Assembly (NCBI GenBank): GCA_020161265.1
Contig: JAIUOC010000011.1
Coordinates: forward strand, 124,001 to 188,000
Direction of reading: 5' to 3'
Length of the DNA stretch: 64,000 nucleotides
Source of the DNA: Chloroflexota bacterium
Lineage (GTDB): Bacteria > Chloroflexota > Chloroflexia > Chloroflexales > Herpetosiphonaceae
Position numbers and translations under genes: made by a program. Numbering within the stretch: position 1 is the first letter of the stretch; each line of letters begins with the position of its first letter. The notes below the pieces were generated by a model. The model was not told the DNA's origin and did no database searches. It was given only the letters and a program-made list of their open reading frames with translations. Below are positions 23,959-31,814 of the stretch, in pieces.

Positions 23959-25761
23959 TTATGGCCCTGGTGGTGGTGGCGGTGGTGGCGGTTCCTTGGT
24001 GGGTTGAATAACTGGTTTAGGCGTATTACTTGGTAAAGGTGGATTGGTTGGTTGTTGAGGCCGATCAGTTGGTTGCTCAGCTGGCTTGGGGCAACCATTG
24101 CGTGATGGGTCACCAGGCTCACGTGGACAAGCATCAACAGTATCGGGAATCGTATCGCCATCCGTATCAACGACGGCGGGCGGTGCAGTTGGCTCGACCA
24201 CCGCCGGACATCCATTATTGGGGCCAGCTACATCAGGACAGCCATCAGCATCATCATTAAAGCCATCGCCATCCCGATCACTTGGTGCTGGTGGATTAGT
24301 TGGTTGGACTGCTGGTGGATTAGTTGGTTGGACTGCTGGTGGATTGGTTGGCACAGGGCGATTAGTTGCCGCTGGGCGGGTTGTTGCAGGGCGATTGGTC
24401 GCTGCAGGCCGAGCAGTTGCAGGTAGATTAGCATTGGTTGGCTGAGCTGGCCCACTGGTCGCTGTGCTTGCCGGGGTTAGTTCGCTGGTCGCGGTTGCTT
24501 GATCATTAGCAATCGTGGTTGGCTCGCTCGTCGCAGCGCCTACGGTGAACGTTGGCTGGGCCACCACCGCTAGCACCGTATTGGTTGGCAGGTCTTGGCT
24601 GGGCTGAGCCATCAACGTAGCAGTGATGCGATCTGAATCAGTGTTCAATTGCGCATCACGGTTAAGCCACCAACCACCACCAGCACCACCAAGCAATAAA
24701 ATCAGCAAAAGTGGCCAAAAGCGTTTATAGCTCGGCGTTGGCTGTGGTTGAGGCATTGCCTCAGCGCTTGCTTCAACTGGATAGCTACTATTTGGCTTGT
24801 ACATACCTGGGCTGGGTTGGCTATCGCGACTTGTTGGCTGTTTTGCTGGCCCAGTAATCGCCCTCGAGCTAATCGTCGATGGCAAAATTTTGGTTTGGGC
24901 ATTATTGACTGGCGCATAGGGTTGAGCCAAGGCAAGTCGAAATTCTTCAGCCGACGCAAACCGCTCATCGGCATCAATCTCCAACGAACGCATAATCGCC
25001 TGATTGACATGATCTGGAATTGATGGGTTGAAGCGTTGGGGGGCAATAATTGGGTCGGGCTTGCGTTTGGCCATCGCCAAGGTTCGCGCCAATGCATCAG
25101 CGGTTTTGCCGTCGCCATCGGCTGGGGTACGCCCAGTTAATAAATGATAGAGGGTCGCGCCCAACGAATACAAATCGCTGCGCGGGTCAGTACCTTCTTG
25201 ATTAATTTGTTCAGGCGGTGCGTAGGTCAAGGTATAGCCATGAACACTATGCATGGCACTTTTCATATTGGTAAAAATTTCAGCCTTGGCTAAGCCAAAA
25301 TCCAGCAGCTTTAATTCACCGCGTGAAGTAATTTTGATATTAGCAGGCTTAATATCACGATGGACGATCGGCTGACGATAGAAGGTATGCAGGTAGGTCA
25401 AGACACTCAACAGTTGATCAGCCCAAGCCAGCACTTGCTCAACCGGCAGCGGGCCGCCTTGGCGTTCGAGCATACTGCTCAAATCCGCGCCATCGATCAA
25501 ATCCATCACCAAAAATTGGCTATCATTGGTTGTAAAGTGCAAATAAACTTTGGGCAAACTTGGATGTTGTAAGTTGGCCAAAAGACTGGCTTCATGGCCA
25601 AAGGCTTTGATCGCATGTTCGCCCTCAAGGTGCAAATGTTTGAGCGCCACCATTTTGCGCAACTTAATATCGTAAGCAGCATAGACGGCTCCCCCGCCGC
25701 CATGGCCAATTCGCTCACGAATTTCATAGGTATCATGTAGGATCATGCCATTTGGAAACAT
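23959..25761 (-). CDS. Receptor-like Ser/Thr protein kinase with thrombospondin type 3 repeats, 600 aa
   Basis: Cytoplasmic Hanks-type kinase (residues about 10-270), one membrane helix (about 343-362, FWPLLLILLLGGAGGGWWL) and an extracellular tail. Kinase motifs are complete: glycine loop GHGGGGAVYAAYD, Lys in VALKHL, HRDIKPANIKI, DFGLA, YAPPEQ. The tail has a Thr/Pro/Ala-rich linker with repeated PTNPPA units, then DRDGDGFNDDADGCPDVAG and DTDGDTIPDTVDACP, calcium-binding type 3 repeats, and ends in eight consecutive prolines. ATG 25761 follows GAGGAAGG; the frame is open upstream without a site. The second, clearly paralogous kinase is the next gene upstream. Sensing of calcium or wall ligands by the tail is inference. 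Confidence 0.9.
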   Translation of the reverse strand: MFPNGMILHDTYEIRERIGHGGGGAVYAAYDIKLRKMVALKHLHLEGEHAIKAFGHEASLLANLQHPSLPKVYLHFTTNDSQFLVMDLIDGADLSSMLERQGGPLPVEQVLAWADQLLSVLTYLHTFYRQPIVHRDIKPANIKITSRGELKLLDFGLAKAEIFTNMKSAMHSVHGYTLTYAPPEQINQEGTDPRSDLYSLGATLYHLLTGRTPADGDGKTADALARTLAMAKRKPDPIIAPQRFNPSIPDHVNQAIMRSLEIDADERFASAEEFRLALAQPYAPVNNAQTKILPSTISSRAITGPAKQPTSRDSQPSPGMYKPNSSYPVEASAEAMPQPQPTPSYKRFWPLLLILLLGGAGGGWWLNRDAQLNTDSDRITATLMAQPSQDLPTNTVLAVVAQPTFTVGAATSEPTTIANDQATATSELTPASTATSGPAQPTNANLPATARPAATNRPATTRPAATNRPVPTNPPAVQPTNPPAVQPTNPPAPSDRDGDGFNDDADGCPDVAGPNNGCPAVVEPTAPPAVVDTDGDTIPDTVDACPREPGDPSRNGCPKPAEQPTDRPQQPTNPPLPSNTPKPVIQPTKEPPPPPPPPGP

Positions 25762-25904
25762 AGCCTTCCTCGTCAGGTTCAATCGTTATGCTGGTTGTTG
25801 GATAGCATTTTTGCTTCAACCAAATCGATGTTATGCGCCCGATTATACTCTATTTGCCTAGATATTATGGACTGAGAGTGATTGGTCTTGCTATTGAGTT
25901 TAAA

Positions 25905-27689
25905 TTATTTGTCGATCTTCGGTGTAGGTGTTGGCGTAAAGCGATCAGTAATTGGACGCGGTGTATTGGTTGGCGGAGGTTGTGGCGTGTTGGTTGGCCG
26001 CTCAGTTGGTGGATCTTTGGGTTTCGGGCAGCCATTACGCGAAGGATCACCAGGCTCGCTCGGGCAAACATCACGATCATCAGGAATGGTATCGCCATCG
26101 CGATCGGCAATCGCGGTTGGCTCGACCACTGGGCAGCCATTATTCGGCCCAGCCACATCGGGACAGGGATCATTGGCATCAACCACGCCATCACCATCAC
26201 GATCGGGCACTGCGGTAGGCGCAGGGCAGCCATTATTTGGGCCATTGGTATCTGGGCAGGGATCATTGGCATCAGCCACACCATCGCCATCGCGGTCGGA
26301 CGGCGGGGGAGGATTGGTCGGCTGAGCCGTTGGTCGTTGGGTCGGTTGGGCCGCTGGTCGCGCGGTAGCAGGCCGCGCCGTGGGCTGGGCTACCACGGCA
26401 GTTGGCGGCACTGTGGTAACAGTTGCGCTTGCCTGGACAACAGTTGCTGTGGCTTGAACTAGCGTGATAGTTGGTTGGGCAACACTCTGTCCAGTAGTCA
26501 CACTAGGCTGTTCAGCAGATTCTGAATTAAGAATAAGAGCAGGTCGTGAATTAGCTTGAGGATCATCTGCTTGAGCACTATTGGGCTGGACTTTAACCCA
26601 CCACCAACTGCCACCAACTAAACCAATTAACACCACCAGCATCAGCGAACTCCAGCGTTTGAGGCGAGTCGTTGCAGCAGTGGCTTGGGCTGGCAAGCGC
26701 AAGGGTTGGCTGATCGCGGCGGCACTGATGCCGACACTCTGACTATTCGTGTGGTTGGTGGTAACCGCTTTAATTGGCGTGGTAATCGCCTTGCTCATCG
26801 TGCCAAGCAAGCTCTTCAGCGAGCCGCTGGTTGAGCTTTGGCTCGGTTGCTTGAGCGCTTGGCGAAATTCGGCGGCACTGGCAAAACGCTCTTCCTTTTT
26901 AAGCGCCATTGCCCGCATAATCACCTGACTAATTGGCTCAGGAATTGCAGGATTGAGCAGCATTGGCGCAACGATTGGGTCGGGCTTGCTCTGAATTACC
27001 GCCGCATCACGGATCAGCGCATCGATGGTTTTGTTGTTGCCATCGGTGGGCGGGCGGCCTGTTAATAAATGATAGAGGGTTGCGCCTAAGGCAAATAAAT
27101 CGCTGCGTTCGTCGGTGCCTGTTTGGTAAATTTGCTCGGGCGGGGCGTAGGTCTGGGTATAGCCATGGATGCTTTTCAGCACACTATTGACTTGGGTGGA
27201 CATAGCACTTTTGGCTAAGCCAAAGTCGATCAATTTGAGCTGGCCGCGTGGGGTAATTTTAATATTGGCTGGTTTAATATCGCGATGAATAATCGGCGTA
27301 GCATGGGCAGTTTGCAGATAATCAAGTAAATCTAAAAGTTGATCAGCCCAAGCCAAGACCTGTTGTAAGCCAAGTGGCCCGTTTTGAGCCTCTAAACGCT
27401 GGCTCAGATCGTCGCCTTCGATATAATCCATCACCAAAAACTGGCCAAGATCGTGCTCAAAATGGTCGAGCACCCGCGGCAAACATGGGTGATCAAGGTT
27501 GGCGAGTAGTTGGGCTTCGCGTTTGAAGGCCTTGATCGCTGGCAAACCATCAAGCAAAAGGTGTTTGACCGCAACCCGTTTCTGCAAATTATGGTCAAAC
27601 GCTTCGTAGACATTGCCGCCACCACCACCACCAACCTGTTGCTGGATTTCATAATTTTGGTTAAGAATCACTCCCTTGGGAATTTTCAT
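25905..27689 (-). CDS. Receptor-like Ser/Thr protein kinase with thrombospondin type 3 repeats, paralogue, 594 aa
   Basis: Same architecture as its neighbour: kinase (about 10-270; GGGGGGNVYEAFD, VAVKHL, HRDIKPANIKI, DFGLA, YAPPEQ), a helix at about 350-368 (WSSLMLVVLIGLVGGSWWW), a Thr/Val/Ala-rich linker, and three type 3 repeat units (DRDGDGVADANDPCPDTNG, DRDGDGVVDANDPCPDVAG, DRDGDTIPDDRDVCPSEPG). It therefore has one repeat more than the paralogue. ATG 27689 is the only reasonable start, with a GAGAG ribosome site about 8 nt before it. The kinases share one orientation with a 143-bp gap, indicating tandem duplication followed by divergence of linker and repeat number. Confidence 0.9.
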   Translation of the reverse strand: MKIPKGVILNQNYEIQQQVGGGGGGNVYEAFDHNLQKRVAVKHLLLDGLPAIKAFKREAQLLANLDHPCLPRVLDHFEHDLGQFLVMDYIEGDDLSQRLEAQNGPLGLQQVLAWADQLLDLLDYLQTAHATPIIHRDIKPANIKITPRGQLKLIDFGLAKSAMSTQVNSVLKSIHGYTQTYAPPEQIYQTGTDERSDLFALGATLYHLLTGRPPTDGNNKTIDALIRDAAVIQSKPDPIVAPMLLNPAIPEPISQVIMRAMALKKEERFASAAEFRQALKQPSQSSTSGSLKSLLGTMSKAITTPIKAVTTNHTNSQSVGISAAAISQPLRLPAQATAATTRLKRWSSLMLVVLIGLVGGSWWWVKVQPNSAQADDPQANSRPALILNSESAEQPSVTTGQSVAQPTITLVQATATVVQASATVTTVPPTAVVAQPTARPATARPAAQPTQRPTAQPTNPPPPSDRDGDGVADANDPCPDTNGPNNGCPAPTAVPDRDGDGVVDANDPCPDVAGPNNGCPVVEPTAIADRDGDTIPDDRDVCPSEPGDPSRNGCPKPKDPPTERPTNTPQPPPTNTPRPITDRFTPTPTPKIDK

Positions 27690-27797
27690 GAAGGCACTCT
27701 CAACAAAAATAACATAATGGCGCTAGTTTACCATATTTATTTGGCTCGCTGCGCTAGCATCTGGTGTGAGGCAATAAATTTTTAAGAATTAGCTAAG

Positions 27798-27826
27798 TTG
27801 ACAGTCATCACGCTTTTGAGTATACT
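27798..27826 (+). promoter_or_regulatory. Promoter of tRNA-Gly
   Basis: Consensus TTGACA (27798-27803) and TATACT (27821-27826) with an exact 17-bp spacer, ending 16 bp before the tRNA. Confidence 0.85.
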
Positions 27827-27842
27827 CAGGGAGCTTAACGAT

Positions 27843-27918
27843 GCGGGAATGGCGCAATTGGCAGCGCATCTGTTTCCCAAACAGAAGGTTGCGGGTTCGA
27901 ACCCCGTTTCCCGCTCCA
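27843..27918 (+). tRNA. tRNA-Gly (anticodon CCC), CCA encoded
   Basis: Acceptor arms GCGGGAA and TTCCCGC, anticodon stem TCTGT/ACAGA with loop TTCCCAA (anticodon CCC), and T-arm GCGGG-TTCGAAC-CCCGT. The 3' CCA (27916-27918) is present in the DNA. It reads GGG glycine codons. Single tRNA with its own promoter and terminator. Confidence 0.97.
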
Positions 27919-27923
27919 CACCA

Positions 27924-27952
27924 AAACACTCCATCAAATGGGGTGTTTTTTT
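27924..27952 (+). terminator. Terminator of tRNA-Gly
   Basis: AACACTCC and GGGGTGTT form a stem with one G-T pair, followed by a run of seven T (27946-27952). Confidence 0.85.
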
Positions 27953-27967
27953 GTTGCTTGAAAAACC

Positions 27968-28105
27968 TTACAGGCCACCACCATAGATCTGCAACCATTG
28001 TTTACGCGTCAGATAATCGGGCATCGCCCGGCCTAGATGCTCCCAGAATGGGCGTTGATGATGTGGCTCAAGCATATGCACCAGTCCCCAGAGAACAGAG
28101 AGCAT
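27968..28105 (-). pseudogene. Possible gene remnant next to the tRNA, 45 codons
   Basis: On the minus strand an ATG at 28105 opens a frame that reads naturally to a TAA at 27968: VLWGLVHMLEPHHQRPFWEH, then LGRAMPDYLTRKQWLQIYGGG. The same frame extends a few sense codons upstream (YFWRV) before a stop. The composition is protein-like, but no ribosome site or family is recognised. It may be the 3' end of a gene lost at the tRNA border. The rest of 27953-28225 shows no gene. Confidence 0.35.
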
Positions 28106-28225
28106 AACTCGCCAAAAGTAGCGCTAAGCCTTTAGCTTATTCGTGCTAAAGAACGAGGTATTTTGGCCGAATGCTGCTATGCTAGCACTATCATAGTGTG
28201 GTGATTTATTTGGAAGGAATCGACC

Positions 28226-28741
28226 ATGAGCCAATTTGATGATCAAGCTGCGATCACGGTAGCAAATTTACAAGCACGGATCGCCGCTGGTTGGCAAGAA
28301 CTACAAACGTTTTTGGGTGGTTTAAGCCACACACAACTCACTGGCCCAACCGATGCCGCAGGCTGGACAATCAAAGATCATACGATGCACTTGGCGCTGT
28401 GGGAAAACAGCTTACAGGCCTTGCTCAAGGCTGAATCGCGTGCTGCCAGCTTTGGGATTGATGAGGCAGTTTGGCAACAAGGCTACGAGGAAGTTAACAG
28501 CATTCTACAACAACGCTACCACGATCTACCACTTGATGAAGTGGTTGCCACCCTCGAAACCAACCACCAAACCCTGCTAGCCCATATCAACCAACTGAAC
28601 GATAGCGATTTAATGCGGCCTCATCGCGAGTTCCAAACTGGCTCAACCAACGATGATCCGATTATTGGCTGGATTGTGGGTAATACCTTTGAACATTATG
28701 CCGAGCATTTGCCATGGATGCAGGCAATTCTCAACAGCTAA
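28226..28741 (+). CDS. DinB/DfsB-like four-helix-bundle protein, copy 1, 171 aa
   Basis: Predicted helical bundle of the DinB superfamily, closest in look to the ClbS/DfsB branch. It has an N-terminal helix (ITVANLQARIAAGWQELQTF), the block GPTDAAGWTIKDHTMHLALW with a metal-type His, a middle helix around LEVV-type residues, and the end HYAEHLPWMQAI with a second His pair. ATG 28226 has GGAAGGAA upstream. The gene is followed 62 bp later by a near copy, so the pair is a recent tandem duplication. Some relatives protect against electrophiles or genotoxins; the substrate here is unknown. Confidence 0.85.
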   Translation: MSQFDDQAAITVANLQARIAAGWQELQTFLGGLSHTQLTGPTDAAGWTIKDHTMHLALWENSLQALLKAESRAASFGIDEAVWQQGYEEVNSILQQRYHDLPLDEVVATLETNHQTLLAHINQLNDSDLMRPHREFQTGSTNDDPIIGWIVGNTFEHYAEHLPWMQAILNS

Positions 28742-28803
28742 GCCAATGATCTATATATTATTAATCCAATGAACCAATAATGATATATTGGAAGGAATGG
28801 GCT

Positions 28804-29310
28804 ATGAGCCAATGTGATGATCAAGCTGCTATGACGGTAACAGATATACAAACACGGCATGCTGCTGATTGGCAAGCATTACAAACGTTTTTGCATGGAT
28901 TAAGCTATGAACAATTAACTGGCCCAACTGATGCCGCAGGCTGGACGATCAAAGATCATGTGATTCATTTGGCGCTATGGGAAAAAACCTTGCAGGCTTT
29001 GTTGAATTCAGAATCTCGGCCAGCCAGCATTGCTATCGATGAAGCGGTTTGGAAGCAAGGCTACGAGGAAGTTAACCAGATTCTGTACCAACGCTACCGC
29101 GATGTACCGCTCGACGAAGTTTATGCCACCCTCGAAACCACTCGCCAAGCACTTATAGCTCGCATCAATCAATTTAGTGATAGTGATTTGCTGCGCCCGC
29201 ATCGTGAGTTTCAAGCCAGCTCAAACCTCGATGATCCAATTGTTCGATGGATGGCTTACGAACATTATGCCGAGCATTTACCATGGATGCAGGCAATTCT
29301 CGCTCGCTAA
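28804..29310 (+). CDS. DinB/DfsB-like four-helix-bundle protein, copy 2, 168 aa
   Basis: Tandem duplicate of the preceding gene: both share QLTGPTDAAGWTIKDH, an IDEAVW...QGYEEVN block, and EHYAEHLPWMQAIL at the end. This copy has lost a few residues (VGNTF) before the final His block, and begins MSQCDDQAAMTV. Even the upstream ribosome region (GGAAGGAAT) is conserved between copies. The ATG at 28804 is used; an ATG at 28780 precedes the ribosome site. It ends before a strong convergent terminator. Confidence 0.85.
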   Translation: MSQCDDQAAMTVTDIQTRHAADWQALQTFLHGLSYEQLTGPTDAAGWTIKDHVIHLALWEKTLQALLNSESRPASIAIDEAVWKQGYEEVNQILYQRYRDVPLDEVYATLETTRQALIARINQFSDSDLLRPHREFQASSNLDDPIVRWMAYEHYAEHLPWMQAILAR

Positions 29311-29318
29311 TTCTAAGC

Positions 29319-29348
29319 AAGGCCACAAACTAAAAAGCTTGTGGCCTT
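29319..29348. terminator. Bidirectional terminator
   Basis: AAGGCCACAA (29319-29328) and TTGTGGCCTT (29339-29348) form a perfect 10-bp stem between the DinB copy (+) and the hydrolase (-). A T run follows on the plus strand at 29356. Confidence 0.85.
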
Positions 29349-29358
29349 AGCATGATTT

Positions 29359-30156
29359 TTAGCCAATAAATTCGGCCATTGCAGCGGTAATCGCCTCAGG
29401 TTGCTCTAAAATCGACATATGGCTGGCATCATCAATATAGCGCAATTGAGCGTTGGCAATCAGTTGCTGCATGGCTTCGCTCTTGGCTGGCGGTGTAGAC
29501 ATATCTTCAACGCCAACCACAATCAGGGTTGGCACCGCAATTTGGCTGATCGTGTTGGTCACATCGTCGCGATCAATCACCGGAATGATCGCTTTGTAGA
29601 GTGATTCACGGTCGGCGTTGGTCCAGTAGGCATGCCAATAGGCCAGCACTTGGGGGTAGCGCTCGGCCATTTTGGGCGTATAAAACACTGCATCCAAGCC
29701 TTCTTGCAAGGGCGGAATCAAGCCATACGCCAAGTAGGCATCGCCCATTTGGCGATAGCCATCGAGCAATTCGGGTGCATCGCCTGCTGATGAATCAATT
29801 AACGTGAATGAGAGGAACAGTTCGGGGTGTTTGGGGTAGAGCCGCAGGCCGATCATGCCACCCATCGAAACCCCAACCCAGTGCACTCGCTTGATGCCAA
29901 GATCGCTCAATAACTGATAAGCATCCGCGCCAAGCCGATACATTGAATAATCGTCGAGTGTGCCGCCGCCCTCAGTTTGGCCCTGCCCACGCCAATCGAT
30001 GGCAATACAGCGAAAGCCTTTGGCGGCGAAATATTCCATTTGTGGCTCAAAAATCCGCCAATGATACATCAACCCATGGCCGAAGAAAATCACCTGATCG
30101 CCACTTCCTCGCTCCTCGTAGTAGTAACGAACACCGTTGACCAGATGTGAAGCCAT
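29359..30156 (-). CDS. Alpha/beta hydrolase, 265 aa
   Basis: Soluble serine hydrolase of the alpha/beta fold (Pfam Abhydrolase_1 type). Oxyanion-side motif FFGHGLMYHWRIF near residue 26, the IDWRGQGQTEGGG strand, nucleophile elbow GVSMGG near residue 98, acid Asp in VVGVEDMSTPP near residue 217, and catalytic His in DDASHMSILEQPE near residue 246: the triad looks complete. ATG 30156 follows AGGAG at 6 nt; a GTG two codons earlier is possible. Substrate unknown; such enzymes cleave esters, lactones or peptides. Monocistronic, divergent from the lipoprotein gene. Confidence 0.88.
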   Translation of the reverse strand: MASHLVNGVRYYYEERGSGDQVIFFGHGLMYHWRIFEPQMEYFAAKGFRCIAIDWRGQGQTEGGGTLDDYSMYRLGADAYQLLSDLGIKRVHWVGVSMGGMIGLRLYPKHPELFLSFTLIDSSAGDAPELLDGYRQMGDAYLAYGLIPPLQEGLDAVFYTPKMAERYPQVLAYWHAYWTNADRESLYKAIIPVIDRDDVTNTISQIAVPTLIVVGVEDMSTPPAKSEAMQQLIANAQLRYIDDASHMSILEQPEAITAAMAEFIG

Positions 30157-30296
30157 AAACACTCCTTGCTCGTTAGATAAAACCTGTTGCTATTGTAGGC
30201 TAAGTATCAGCTAATTTTCAATCGATCATCAGGGTAATTTCGGCCACCTTCGCTACAATGAGCACTATCACCCAACCAATTGAGGAGGAACGAACC

Positions 30297-31688
30297 ATGC
30301 GACGGATTGCCCAAATCGTCGGGTTGGGGCTATTTTTGGCTGCTTGTGCCACCCAACCTGCGACCCAGCCCACTGCCCAGCCCAGCCCAGCCCTACCTGC
30401 TAGCTCATTGCCCGAACGCCCAACCGCAACCCTGGCCGATTATAGCGCCGAACCGACAATTAGCACTGGCTCAGTTATTTTTGATCTGCCTGCTGATGGC
30501 AGTATTCACGCCATTAGTTTAGCAGGTCAACCGTATCAATTGGCCAATGCAACCCAGCCAAATGCCTACTTGCCGTGGTCGGCCTCGCCCAATGGCAAGC
30601 AACTGGCAATTGTGGTGGTCAACAATAATCATCCCAAAACCGAGCAAATCGATTTGGCTGAGTTATGGGTTGTGGATGTTGATGAGCAGAATCCACGCCG
30701 CTTGCTTAATTTGCTGCCAACCACTGCTTCGGATCAAGCACCTGCGTTAGGCCGTAAAAGTGCCTTAATTGAACAAGCTCCAGTTTGGTCGCGCGATGGC
30801 AACACGCTGATGCTGGCTTCGGCCCACGAACAACAAGTTGATTTGTATGCAGTTGATGTGGCAACTGGCACCGCCCAGCGTTTGACCAACACGCCAGATC
30901 TTGAAGTGAATTTGGAATTATCTGCTGATGGCAGCCATTTAGCGTTTGCTTCGGCCAGCAGTTTTGGCACTGGTGGCGGTTGGGGCAACCCAACGGTGCA
31001 AGTTTATCGCTTTGCTGATGCCAGTTTCACGCCAATTACTGCTGACCCCTTAGCAATGGCATCTCAGGTGATTGGCTGGCTTGATCAACAACTGATCACC
31101 CAATTTAATAGCCAGCCCGATGGCCGTGCTAGCTTTATCGTGTTTGATGCCAACACTGGCACAATTACGCCGTTAGCCCAAGCTATGGCCTTCGAAGCTG
31201 AAATTAAGGCTAATAGCTTGATCTATGTTGATCAGCCACGCGATGGGATTCCCACGATCTATCGCTGGAATGGCAGCGACGAGGTAGCATTGCTCGAAAA
31301 TCTACAGGCAATTGCCGTTTCATTAAGCCCAAGTGGCCAAGCCATGCTGCTATGCAACCACGATCAGCCGAGCTATGTTCGTAATAGCGTGTTAAGTGCC
31401 CTGCCAGCCAATAGCTGCGAGCCGAGCGTGTGGGCAGCTGACGATTGGTTGGCGCTCAACGGCACTGAACAATCCAATGGCTTGATCGTCAACCCAGAAG
31501 GCCAAAGCCAAATTTTGCCGCAACAAGCCGTGATGGCGGGCTGGAACGAACAAGTGTTGTACTTTTTTGCCCCGCAAGCGAATGGCTGGCAATTGTTTAA
31601 GGCTCAACGGGGCAGCAACCAATTGCAACCTATCGGCCAAGCCTTGAGCAGCCAGCCGCATAATCCACGTTTGATTTTAGCGCCTTAG
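30297..31688 (+). CDS. TolB-like propeller lipoprotein, 463 aa
   Basis: Exported lipoprotein: RRIAQIVGLGLFLAACATQP has a lipobox (L-A-A-C) with Cys 17 as the anchor, followed by a Pro/Thr/Gln-rich linker. The remainder is built of beta repeats of the PD40/WD40-like kind, with WSASPNGKQLAIVVV, WSRDGNTLMLASAHEQQVD and LSADGSHLAFASASSFGTG. The start at 30297 has GAGGAGG 8 nt upstream; an in-frame extension from 30258 would spoil the signal peptide. These propellers usually mediate protein contacts in the envelope. No Pal or TolA gene is adjacent. A classic terminator follows. Confidence 0.82.
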   Translation: MRRIAQIVGLGLFLAACATQPATQPTAQPSPALPASSLPERPTATLADYSAEPTISTGSVIFDLPADGSIHAISLAGQPYQLANATQPNAYLPWSASPNGKQLAIVVVNNNHPKTEQIDLAELWVVDVDEQNPRRLLNLLPTTASDQAPALGRKSALIEQAPVWSRDGNTLMLASAHEQQVDLYAVDVATGTAQRLTNTPDLEVNLELSADGSHLAFASASSFGTGGGWGNPTVQVYRFADASFTPITADPLAMASQVIGWLDQQLITQFNSQPDGRASFIVFDANTGTITPLAQAMAFEAEIKANSLIYVDQPRDGIPTIYRWNGSDEVALLENLQAIAVSLSPSGQAMLLCNHDQPSYVRNSVLSALPANSCEPSVWAADDWLALNGTEQSNGLIVNPEGQSQILPQQAVMAGWNEQVLYFFAPQANGWQLFKAQRGSNQLQPIGQALSSQPHNPRLILAP

Positions 31689-31731
31689 CCAAAATACTGC
31701 TTGCTAAAAGCCCAGCATCGGGCGATAATCG

Positions 31732-31774
31732 CCATACCTGCTGATAGTTCTCGGCAGGTATGGGCCTGTTTTTT
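31732..31774 (+). terminator. Rho-independent terminator of the lipoprotein gene
   Basis: CCATACCTGC (31732-31741) and GCAGGTATGG (31754-31763) form a 10-bp stem followed by GCCTG and six T. Confidence 0.85.
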
Positions 31775-31814
31775 AGCCGATAGCCTATTGCTGATAGCTA
31801 TCCAAGGTGCGTCT

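Noticed and set aside
25833..26462. 209-codon plus-strand ORF rich in I, A and R
   Set aside because: Antisense shadow of the low-complexity repeats of the kinase tail.
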